A DNA stretch of 64,000 nt, from assembly GCA_007922305.1 (NCBI GenBank), contig ML677358.1, positions 14,228,131-14,292,130 of the forward strand, read 5' to 3'. Source of the stretch: Dermatemys mawii. Its lineage: Eukaryota > Chordata > Testudines > Dermatemydidae. Of the stretch, positions 23,013 to 35,000 are shown in pieces. Each line of letters opens with the position of its first letter. The stretch's first letter is position 1. The notes beneath the pieces are model-generated. The model was not told the DNA's origin, made no database searches, and saw only the letters and a program-made list of their open reading frames with translations. The translations under genes were made by a program, and so were the position numbers.

Positions 23013-26000
23013 GTAGGAAGCAGCGATTTAACCACACAGCCTGAGATGCCCAGGAAGGCGAGGAGGGGAAAAGCTGTGGGGCTGACCAGCATGGGGATGC
23101 CTTTTCTAATATTCAGCCTCACAGTCCTCCGTCTCCTCTCCCCCCAGAGTAAGGAGGGTTGTTTCGTGTACTTATTAACTGCCATTCATTGCAAATGGGA
23201 AGAGCAGAGGTTTCTGATCCTGGGAGCCAAAGCGGGCTCAGGAGCAGATTAAGCAGGTGGGTGGCTGTCATTTCATAACGAGCTCTTCTCGCTCTCTTTA
23301 ATTAGCACGTTCAGTAAACATCAACGCCTGGCACTGCGCAGCTAATTGGCTGATCCCGCGTTCGCCCGCCAGCCTCGCTGGAGAGAAGCTTTTCCTAGCG
23401 AGCAGGTGTTTCTGTCGGGATGATTCATGTGGTGTCTGGGCCGGTAGGGGTGGGCGCTCAGGTGGAACACGCTGTTCCTCGAGGTGTTGTGTGGTTGACA
23501 CACCTGGTATCACACCCAAGGTGGAACAGGTGCTGCGGGTATGGGGCGGGCACAGGGGTTCTGGGGAGGGAGTAGGGCCTGAGCTATCTTTTGGGACCTG
23601 TGGGTGCTCCACGTTTGTTGGGATCGGCAGACTGGCCAGCGGACAGGAAGCAGTTTGATCGTCTCCAGAAGCCCCTCTTTTCTCTCTCTGGCTCCTTTGG
23701 CTCCTCCCCCTTCTCTTGGCTCCTCCCCTGGCTTCTACCCTTGGTGGCTTCTCCTCTTTGGGCAGAAAAAGTAATGGACCCCTGTAAAACTGCAGCTCTC
23801 CGAAGGTTCCCAAGAGCTCCTGTACTCAGGGGGATGAAGAGGTCTGGGGTGAATGGCGAGGCCTCCTGCCTGCCTAGGGGAGCTCCAAACTGCTTGGAGG
23901 GGTTTCCATTTTGACCTGTGGGGACTGTCTGCCCACTGCGGGACAGGGGGGTGGCTGGGAAGGTGTGTGGGGAGGTTTTGTCCATTGTGAGGTGGCATTT
24001 AAAAGAAATGCATTGGTGTATCAGGTATGGGAGAGCATCTCTTCCCCTGAGCCTGGCCCTGCCAGCATGAGAATATGTTCCTGCGGTCTTCTCAGCCTGG
24101 GAGGGTTCAGTCTCTCAGATGGCGGGGTGGATGCGGGCACATGGCACTGGTCCTCTCCCTGGCATGTCCCAGCCAGCTCCCCTGCACCTGGCCCTGGTGC
24201 CTCAGTTTCCAGCAGCTGGACTTTTTGCTAATTAAGAGACTCTCCCCAACACCCTGCCCAAAGGCTAGTTCTCGGGACTGGAGTTCCCCTCCCAGATAGG
24301 GTCAGGGCCGCAACAGGGCACAAATGTTCCATTTGCCCCCAATGAGAGTCTGGCATCTGAGGTGAAATGTCATCCCAGTAGGAAAGGGAAATGCCCATTC
24401 ACAGCCCCTTGGCAAATTCCTGTCAGGTTCAGCAGCTCCCTTGCCCCTGCCCTAAAGCCTCATGGCCAACCAGCTGCAGCCTTATCCCCCTGCGGCCCCT
24501 TCTCTCTGCCCACGCGAGCTCTCCTGCTCTGGTTTCAGTGGAAGTTGCTGCGGCCCTGGGATCGTGGAGAACATTTCAGCCAGTCTGCAGTATTCTTTGC
24601 CATTCCCAGGTTGTGTGGGGAACGTCTGGAGACCTGAAGGAAAACCTGTGGGATTCTTTACATGAATCCAACTAAGGAGACACCCAGAAAGCTGAGGGGC
24701 TCTTTTCCAAACAATTTCAAATAAAACGGGCATTGTCTCACCCCATCTCATCTTTCAAATCCCCCCTCAGCTCTCGTGACCCCTTCCCCAGGCACCTCCC
24801 TTTCTCAGAGACCTTCCAATCCCCAGAAACCTCCCCTTACCCCTCCCCTTGCCTCTCTTCCCCTGCCTCCCAGGGCCGGGGGCACCAAACAACGGGTGCG
24901 AATGTGAATGGAGTACTTTCCCACCCACCCCTCCCTTTGCTTCCAGACAGGACTGAGCTCGAATGCCTGGCTACTTTGGGTCTCACTCAGGGAGTTTTCT
25001 TCACAGAAGGTGGGAGTTCAGAGGGCCCTGAGGGCATCTGTCATCCCCCGAGCGCTGGGCACTCAGCTCCCGCTCCGGCCCCTTTGGAACTCAAAGCCTA
25101 GGAACCTACCTCTGCTTTCAGACCCTGCTTTCGCAGACTCTCTCTTTCCTCCTGACCCTCTTCCTCTTGCTTCCGGTCTCTCTCTCTTCTTCACCACTCT
25201 GTTTCTCCTCTGGCATGTGTGGTGCTTTCCTGTCTGCATCAAGCCCTTCTCTCCGCCACAGCTCCCTGCTCCCTGATCTCCCGCCAGATCCGCAATGCTC
25301 ATTTGAAAGAGAAGGGTGTGCTTCATTACGAAGCGTGGGCTGGGGCTGCTCCTGCTAGCGTAGCCTTTGGCGTAGTGCCTGTCCGAGCGTATCACGAAAC
25401 ATGTAACAAGTGTCGCGAATGCCTGCTCAACTTCTCCCTTCGCTCACTTGGGTGTTCTTGCTGCTCCACTCTTCCTGCTTGACTGAATTCCAACTTGGTC
25501 TTGACCACATATTCCGTAGTTATTAAAAGCCCAAGCAGCCTGACGGCTGAAATGAAAAAGTGGGACATTTCAGGTTTCATGAAAGAAGTTCCTAAGCCCC
25601 CGGGGCATGTTATGAAAAACCAGGACTGCCCTAGTAAAACCACGAATATGGTCGCTCTACCAGTCTCGGCTGCTTTGGCCCGGTCGTTCATTGCTCTCGC
25701 GGAAGGCTTGCTTATTGTTCAATAGATATAATTATTTCTTCAGTGATTTTGTTTCAAATAATAACGTTTCAATCTACTGAAAATTAAATTCCCCCTCTCT
25801 GTAGATGAATGAAGTACAAACACTCTCTTTCCACACCCCTCTCTCTCTATTTACACAACTACCATTCCTGTTCCATCCCACAGGGGCCATTTACAGCCTT
25901 GTACGTCGGTTCTCACACGGTGCTGTGTTGACCACTGATGATCTGCAGTGACTTAGCTAAGAACATAAGAGCGGCCGTACTGGGTCAAACCAATGGTCCA

Positions 26001-29000
26001 TCTAGCCCAGGATCCTGTCTCTGACAGTGGCCTGTGCCACACGCTTCAGAGGGAATGAACAGAACAAGGCAGTTATCGAGTGATCCATCCCTGGTCGTCC
26101 ACTCCCAGCTTCTGGCAGTCAGAGGCCTAGGGACGCCCAGAGCATGGTGTTGCGTCCCTGACCATCTCGGCTAATAGCCCTTCATGGACGGATCCTCCAT
26201 GAGCTAGTCACACAATACAAGCTTCTCTTTATTTCTAGCTGCCAATCCACATTAAAAGACATCTGGACAGACATTCAGGTGTTACTTTCCTGTAGCTACC
26301 AAAGGGACATTGTAGGATTGGGAATGGGAGGGAAGCTGGGGATGTCCTGTAGTGAATGGGAGGGGAGAGGTTTAGGAGATAATCTCACTATTGAAATGTA
26401 GCCCACACCATGGAAAGGGTTGAGAACTCCTGCTCTCATCTGTATTTGAGCCTGGATTCATGGATTCCCAGACAAGAGGGACCACTGTGATCTTCTAGCC
26501 TGACCTCCTGCCGCAGGTTTCCCTGGAATAATCTGTTCATATAGGCAAGTTTTTCCTACCCCTTCCAAAGTTTCCATATGAGCAATCACTGCGGCTGATA
26601 GAGATCCATTTTAACCTTGATTCAGGGACACATTTAGTTCCTGAAATACCAGCTGAAATGGAAACATATGTCTCCAGGATTGTTTTTCTATTATTCATGC
26701 TGTTTTGCTACAGAACATTTTGGGCCCCACCCTGGCAAAACTCTCATGGAACTCAATGGCAGGGGGATCACAGGATCCGGCCTTTTAACCTTTCCACAAT
26801 CCCGAATGTTCATTGTCATCTAGAACCTTTGAACACTTGTTATTTTCTCTTAAATCAAGTTTCCTCCAAGGAGCCCAGTCCAATTGCTGGGAGGTTTTAC
26901 ACAGTGTTGGCTTTGGGCTCACGTCTTGGATAAGTTCAAGAGCTTTTCCCTCTGATTTTGATCCTGTTTCCATCCACGAGTTGGGAGTTTAAAGTCTTTT
27001 CCCCAGACGTGTTTGAAATGGATGGAAGTTCAGGTGTAACAGAAAACAAGACATCTCTCACACTCAATGGATTTTATACCTGATTTTCCTTAACAGAGTT
27101 TCCATAAAGACCTGAGTTGGTTTTTGCTGGTGATGGGCCCAAAATTCCCAGCCAGAGCTGGGGCTTGCGTTTGCCCTGTTATAGAGTCATGGGATTGGGG
27201 TGGGTCCCAGGAAGTTCAGAGCAGGTTCGGATGTGAAGTTCGGTCTAGTCCCGACCCCTCTCTTATGCTCAAGTCTTATTTTAAAGAATCCCAGGGGGCG
27301 TTGCCAGTCAGCGTCCATTTTGCTTGTATTTCACAGCCCACGCGCCAGGCTGCTGTGCTCCATCCAGCACACGAGCGAATGGAGGCTATGCAAGGTGTGA
27401 GGAAGGCTAAGCGTGAGGCATAGCCCTCTGCACAGAGCAGAAAGAAGTCTAGAGCCCCTCTGCGTGCCTTACTCACAGGTGCCAGGGTAAGACAGAGGCT
27501 GGGCCAAGATTGGGCCTTTTGGAGGCGAGAGAGTTTTAATCGTCACTGCAGCATGTGCACAAGGTTCTTAGCTACAGGCATCTTTGTTAGGGTTTGAGTC
27601 AGTGCCCATATATCAATGGGACCCCTGCCATTGATTTCAGAGGCTTTGGAGCAAACCCTCCAGCTTCCCTCCTTCTGTGAGGCTGGCGTCCTTTGGCAGC
27701 AATGCTCTCTGTGAGGCAGGATCAGGTCCTGCTGCACTCCCCAGCCCCCTCAGCGCTCCTTATGGCCAGGCACTCAAATATGCGACACCCCCACCCCCCA
27801 GTGCTGTCCATGGTTGGGCCCTACAACTCACGAAAGTCCCTGTGTGAAGCGAGTCCAACGTTTGATGAACCCCCCGCTTGCCCCGGACAGCGCAGATTTA
27901 GTGTCACTATTGAGTTTCACTAGCGGTGCCTAATACAAGTGTTGCCTCTGTTACAAGTAGGTACAATCTGCCTTGGAGGGAGCTACACAGGGTTATGGGG
28001 ATTTGAATCCCTAGGCCCATTTGTCATCCTTGACCCAGTGACAGGTTGCTTTGGCCCCTAATGCCAGGTGTCTCCATTCTTATGCCTAGTTTTTCCTTAT
28101 TGTTTTCTAATGCACGTCTTATTTGCAATAATTTCAGGGAATATCTTTTCCCCACTCCCTGGCATTTTGCGTATGACAGTAGAGAGTTCATCTCCATCCC
28201 GGGTTGGTCGCAGTCACTGCTCACTGCGGGGGCCCGCTATACTTTGCTTTCCCCTGGCTTCCATGTCCGGTGTGCACTCACTGATTCTGAATTGGGCTCG
28301 AATCAGACTTAGCTTCGTGGCGGCTGTCGCATGAATGCCTTTGGCGACTGTCTTGCAGAGGTGTTGGCGGATCACCTGCCTGCCAGTGAGGTTTAGGGTG
28401 GGCGTTCCGCCATCATTCGTGATGGAAGAGGTCAGCCTGAGGTGACACGCTCGTTCCGCTGCCATTTCTTGCTGGAAGGCTTCCGTTTCTTGTGCTGTTT
28501 ATTTTTGAGTTATATTTGATGATTGGTCTATGGATTTAACAGTCATACATTGCGGCCCTCATTCCCTTTCATTCCCGTTTAAGAGTCAGCCCTGTGCACC
28601 AGATTGAGTCAAAAGCTTATAAAAAAAAACCCTACACAGCAGACAGATCCCTTGTCCAGTTACTAGTCCTCACATCTGGGAGTGTACTCTCTGAGTGGTA
28701 AGGATGTGACTGGGGAGAGAGGGGTTGCGGAATCCAGGTTGACTCTCCTGGCTGACATTGTTAGTGGTCAAATCTTTCATTAAAGGAGGTTACAGAATCG
28801 TTTGCTGGTGTCACAGCAAACCCAGGTGCCTCTAGGAGTGACAATCACCTCTGGGTGTATGCAGTGGGGTAATTAGTCTGTGACCATACCTCTCTGAACT
28901 GGAGAGCTAAGTTAAACAGCTTCAGAAAGACTTCCTTGCTGTGGTCAGTGCTGTGTTCAAGCCATTCTTCTGGTGCACTAACAAGGCTGCATGATATCCT

Positions 29001-32000
29001 GCGTTTGACTTTCTGGAGGTTTTCATTTAGCCCTTGCATTGTTATAGGGGCATTCAGTGGAGACCGGTAGGTTTTTAATGGTGTCTTCAATGATCATTGT
29101 ACTTTTTTTTTAGTGATACTATTTTGGTCTCGGTCTAGAGTCTTCAGGCTGGATTTTTGGTTGAGACTTTGGAAGAGTTCTGCCCAAATGGCTGGACGCT
29201 GCTGCTTTGTATGAGGTTGATATTCTTTTGAAGTTTGCCAGAAGGCAATGCTTGGAGATGTGTGTATTTGCATATGGGTACGCAGGCATGCGTGTGTGTA
29301 TGTGTACAGGACATGTGTGCAGGATGTATGCCCGTGTGTAAGTATGTCTATATGTGTTCACGCATGGATGTACATGTTAGGCAGGCATGAGGCATATAGA
29401 TGTGTAACCGTCTGGACAAACCCACACGTACCAGGCAGGTCTGTGTTTAATGAGCAGGTTGGCTACATCACACATGCTTTCTCCATGGAACAACTCCTCG
29501 TCTCCATGGAAACTGAGCAGCAGGAACTTTGCAGCTGTAGCTCAGCGGCTGAGCTAGAAGAAAGGGCAGCAGCAAGAGCGGGAGAGAAATGGAGGAGAGG
29601 CCGAGGGGAGGGCAGGCAGGGGGGCTTCATCAGCATTTCACCTGCTGGGAGGGCTGCTGTCTGAGTGCCAGGTGGGTTTGGAGAGCTCAGGGGCCATGCT
29701 GGGCTTTCCAGCTGCCTTTTATTTGCTGGTCTGTTTTTTTTTTCCTGGGGTGCAGACCAAAAGGGGTTCTACGCCTGCAGCTGGGTTTTCTGCCATCTCC
29801 ATCCCTGTGCAGAAAACAGGTGGGTTCTAAACTATAGACCAGGTGCCCCCTGCAGATTCCCCACCATGTGACAGCGGTTCATACAGATGTTATGGGGTCT
29901 TTCTAGTAAGAGCCCCGTACAAATGTTGGAGGAGCTAGAACTTGGAGGACATATGATCCCATTGGGGTGTATTCTATTGGCCAGGTCCCATTACACCTGT
30001 CGCTTAACTTGACTCCGCTGTCTCGTTGCCAACCCAGGACTGGTCAGAGCATGATACACGCTACAGCTTGGGGGCCTAGACTATTCAGCATGTAGCTAAG
30101 CAGAGACTGAGAGCCCCTCATTCTGTCTCTGGGCTTTGGCCCTGGGACATTTGGTCTGTGATGCCTGCAGGTGGCAGAGAGCTCTGGCTGCAGGACATAC
30201 CAGTACCAGGATTTCATCATGCAACTCCCTAACCCTCCTCCCCCTTCTTCTCTTTCTTGGTCAGCCCGTAATTCCAGACCTGCTGATGAGCCCCAGCGAC
30301 CAAGGAGATGGGGACCTGGAGATGGAGTACCCAGAAGACAGAGGGAACTGGACCGGAAAGCTGGATTTCCTTCTCTCGTGTATTGGCTACTGTGTGGGGT
30401 TGGGGAACGTGTGGCGGTTTCCGTACAGAGCTTACACCAATGGGGGAGGTACATGCTCGATCATCCCCTCTTTAATGGGCTCAGTTGCACCACTTCCATC
30501 CCCTTGATGAGGGGGATTCATGTCGGAATAAAGCCTCATTTATGCCCCTTTCTCCCCTCCCCTCTCAGGGTTGGGAATCTGCAGTTACTCAGAAATTCTT
30601 GGCTTTCAGATGGTTTCCCTGCATCTGCCTGGTCTCTCTTCAGACTGGTCAGGAGAAACAGCCTAGGATTTATCGCGGTGGAGTAGTCCACTTCTGTGAG
30701 GTTTGGTATCTCAGTAGAGGAGTGGCTTAACATTTAGTTGGGGTTGGTCCTGCTTTGAGCAGGGGGTTGGACTAGATACTTCCCGAGGTCCCTTCCAACT
30801 CTGATATTCTGTGATTCTATGGACTGAGGATGATTTCATCTGATGATGAAAGTCTATGATTAAAGTCTATGATGATGCCCTACAAGGATACACAGTGCAT
30901 GCTTGGTAACCCCCACTCTGTGTGTGACAATATAGCACCCCAAGGGGCCTGCTAGTCAAAGAGCTTAAAATGGGAACGGAGATTGGGCTTTGATAGTCTT
31001 AACCTCTATGAGTCCCTCCTGGTCTTTGGCACCACCTCACATTGCTGTTGGTCCAATCCAGACCTCTGTAGATCTGGCAAACATTTCCCATGGGTATTCA
31101 TCTCACTTATGGAACTAGGCATGCCCTTTGTGCAATCACTCCCTGCAAATGTCCCAGTGAACAGGGCACCCCAGCATGAGTACGGGCGAAACCTCAAATA
31201 TTGTGCACTCCTTGCAATACAATAACTAACCCACGGTGCCAATTGCCAACTTGACTCCTGAAATTCAGGCTTGTGTCTGGACACATGGGACATCCTTTCC
31301 AGAAACAGACCCATCATGATATGGCCATCCCGCACACCACTACAAATCTTCACAGTATGGTATTTGCAAACAGCCTGCAGATGAAGAATTATTCCAGAGA
31401 GATATTTGCTAGTAATTGGGAATAGTAAATAAACTGGAGAATTTGACTGTCTGTTTGCAGAGAATTCAAGGACAGGAAATAAACCGTTCCTGGTGCATTA
31501 TTTGCCCAGCTCTCATTACCCCAGATTCCAAAAGATAAGCAGAGTCAGAGCTGGTCTTAGGACATCTCTAATAAATTCCCTGGATGCTGCAGTAAGTGGT
31601 TATGATTCAGCAGGCAGCATGCTTCCCGCTGAGTCAGTATCCAGCTAGCACGATAACATAACGCCAAGGGGTGCCCTGCTGTTGGAGGTGCCATCTTTGC
31701 AGCAAAGATGTAAAATTAAGGCCGTGCCTGCTCATTATAACTTTCCTGGAACTTTTCACACTCTCAGGGGTGCTAACCCTGGGGTCCTGACCATACTCCA
31801 GCAGGTAATAATTACATTCTCCCTGCTGACATTCCCCCAGTCGCTGAATCCTTGACCTAAGAACTGATGCTTAGTCTCACTGGAATAGCATTTTGCTGCA
31901 GAGAGGCCTGTACTGCAGCGGTGTGGGGAGGGATCCCTCCATATACAGGGCCAAATCTTGAGAGGCCCTAGGCAACCCCAACCCCAACCCTCGCTTTAAT

Positions 32001-35000
32001 GTGACTTCTGGGTGCTCATCACCTTCCAGGCTTTGGCTCTGGGCACTTTGAGATGCTCCAGGGTTTCAGGAGCTTTATAAAACTGTATTGATCTCCTGAC
32101 CCAGCACCAGTGCACCAGTCTCACCCTCCTGCCTTTTTTGTCCCCGACAGGAGCTTTCCTTGTTCCGTACTTCATCATGCTGGCAATATGTGGTATCCCC
32201 ATCTTCTTCATGGAGCTCTCGCTAGGCCAGTTCTCCAGCCTGGGGCCCCTTGCAGTCTGGAAGATAAGCCCGCTCTTTAAAGGTGCGTGATCAACCCAAT
32301 CCTGCCCTCTCCTCCCTCCTTCTTCCTGCCCGCACAACAGACGGCTGGTGGTGAAAAATGTTAGTCTCTCCATCCTTTCATCTTTAAGGCAACTGTGAGA
32401 ACTAAAAGCTAATTAGAGGGAGCTCGTCAGGCTTTTAGGCTGACTAGCTGACATCTATCCATCCAGGTCCTCCAGGGCTCTGGACCCACGTTACTTCCCG
32501 AAAGAAATGTGACTCAGTTCAGTTTCATAAATGTTATTACAACTATTGAACAAAGATAAATATTGAGAAGACATCACCACAGCTAAGCTGTTGTTATGAA
32601 TATTAAACTAATGTAAGAATAAAGCAATGCAACCATCACATCAAGGTCAAAGCAACACGTTAGTTCCAACATTGGACTGTAATTAAATCATCATTTATTT
32701 AAATCATCTGATGAATGCAACAAGTAATCAACCCTTTGAATGCAACAAGTAATCAACCCTTTTAAATTCTAAGGCAGCATCTAAGGAGCTGACTGCCCAC
32801 TTCATTATAAAGCTGAACTAACGAGCTTCACCAAAGTCAATTGAATCTATAACATGGAGCTCTTTAAATATTTCGACACTGAAACCAAACTATTATCTAA
32901 TGGCTGAACCCCAACCTCAGTGCCAGAGATCCTTCCTTCAGTTTCAGTTCTTGCATTGCCATGCAACTTGGTCCAGTCAGGTTTGAGTTAGGTCATGCTT
33001 AGCTAGTATCAGTTTGGAGAAAAGTCCTGCTTAAGCCAGCAATGTAAAAAATGTTCACTGTTTGCCTACCACAGAGGCTGTACGCCTGTGACAGCTGCCC
33101 TCCGCACCTTCAACTATCAAACGTAGAGACCATACGAGCACTTTTGAGGCTGACATGGCCTCGTCTGGGTGAAAAGAACTTGCGATGACGTTATGTCACC
33201 ACTTTATGGAAAATTTTACCCCAAATCCTAGAAAAATAACATCTTGAAAAGACTCTAGGCAATAACTAGCCAATCAATCAATGTCCAGCCATCAGCAAAA
33301 GTAAAACTAAACGTGATCAGATGATGATCTTATGATCAGATGCCTTCATTCTTCATGCAAACAGGACAATCTGTGAATACAGGGACTGGGCCGTAAGGCA
33401 AACACAGCTGTGAACGTTTCATCTTGAAAGAGAAAAGTTACTTAAAAACCACTCAAGATGAAACTCATTTAAAAAATAAAAATAATTGATGTTTGCAAAA
33501 GATCTCTGTGTGCATATATGCTACTTTTCTCCCCCAGTGCAAAACCCCAATCCACTGCTAAGCTTTGGAAAGGGAGTTCTGTCAAGGGAAAAGAAGTCTC
33601 TCTGGCTGACGCTTGGCTACAGGACTCTAGAGTAGTTCTCTCCACTGGAGGGCAGCTTCCCCTTGCATAGATCTACCACATTTCTGCTCCAGTGCCTGTG
33701 GCTTTCAAAAGGATCTCAGGAGGAACAGCTCAGATGTGGCTGAAGCAGAGTTCTCAGCACTAGGCCTGAGCTAGAAAAGCAATGAGCCTGTTAGAAGATC
33801 CTTGATGGTCTCATGCAACATCCCCTCCTATGGTGGGTTATTGTTCCTTTCTGCACAGTCTGGCCTAGCAGCTCAGCTTTGACCTCGGTCATGGCTATGG
33901 TTTAAGATTCATTTTAGATTCCTAACAGCTGGTCTGCTTGTACCAAGGACTGGGCCCCTAGGATGCCAGTGGTAGCATTGCAGTAGCTAATAGGGTGACC
34001 AGGTAGCAAGTATAAAAAATTAGGACAGGAGGTTGCGGGTTATAGGTGCCTATATAAGAAGATCGGGACATCTGGTCACCCTAGTAGCTAAGCAGTGCCT
34101 GGGAGAGATGGCTGGGTTTTGTCTCTCTGCCATCACACTGAGCTGTGTTTACATCTCCCCTCCCTTAGGTGTCGGGATGGGCACGATCCTGATTGTCTCT
34201 CTGGTGGCCATTTACTATAATATGATCATTGCTTACGTGCTCTTCTACCTCTTCGCGTCCCTGACCAGCAACTTGCCCTGGGAGCACTGCGGCAACTGGT
34301 GGAACACCGACCTCTGCTTGGATCACCACGTCATCAAGGCAGGGAATGCTGCCACCCCATTCAACATCACTAACACTGTCAGCCCCAGCGAGGAGTATTG
34401 GAAGTAAGAAGGCTAGCCAGAGACCGGGACAGAGCAGGGTGGTGGTCGGAGTGAGTGAGGCTGGTGTAGGAGCCACGGTGATGGGTCTAAAACACACGCG
34501 ATGGCTTGATGGGCGCCCACGTTCTCCAAGTGCATGATGAGGCAGGGGGCTGTTGTCATCAGCACTATCCAGCATGTTGGCACAGCCTACGCTACGTCAC
34601 TGCATTGAGGCAGTGGTCGTACATGTTATATGCCAGCTTAGCACCTGGGATCATGGCACCTTCTCGTGGCTGGCTCCAGTGTCTAATAGTTTGCTATTTA
34701 CTCACAGATACAGGAAGCTGTCGTTTAGGTGGTGGTGGGGGCATGTGGTTATGGGCAAGAGGGGCCTGGGTTTGGTCCTGTCTGTATGTAATCGGACTTT
34801 GTTACATGGGTATTTGTGATTCAGTGGAACCTGTTAGTCACCACAGGCCTGGGTATGTTGTTGGCTGTTCTAACGGCGGCAGCATGGTCAAATGAGATTA
34901 ATCACTGCAGGGACTGAAGTTTCACCGGATATTACACAGGATAGGTGACCCTGGATAGTGGATGACCATTAGCAACGGTTCCACTGTCTATTTTAAATGC

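Larger units (their letters stand above)
23013..30264 (+). other. SLC6A7: SLC6A7 intron 1
   Basis: A 7.25-kb intron. It contains homeodomain-type TAATTA/CTAATTGG sites near its start (23,300-23,345), reverse CR1 fragments (25,961-26,215 and 26,451-26,560), a TG-rich degenerate simple repeat (29,250-29,375) and a possible alternative 5' exon (about 29,480-29,671). The rest shows nothing I can identify. Confidence 0.8.
32283..34168 (+). other. SLC6A7: SLC6A7 intron 3
   Basis: A 1.9-kb phase-1 intron, AT-rich in its middle. It contains an exact 2 x 25-bp tandem duplication (32,712-32,761) and a hAT MITE (33,991-34,083). Confidence 0.9.

Noticed and set aside
28845..29090. Minus-strand peptide that might be a reverse-transcriptase fragment
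   Set aside because: A phrase like [15 protein letters not shown] faintly recalls a LINE RT segment, but no catalytic motif or flanking RT sequence follows.
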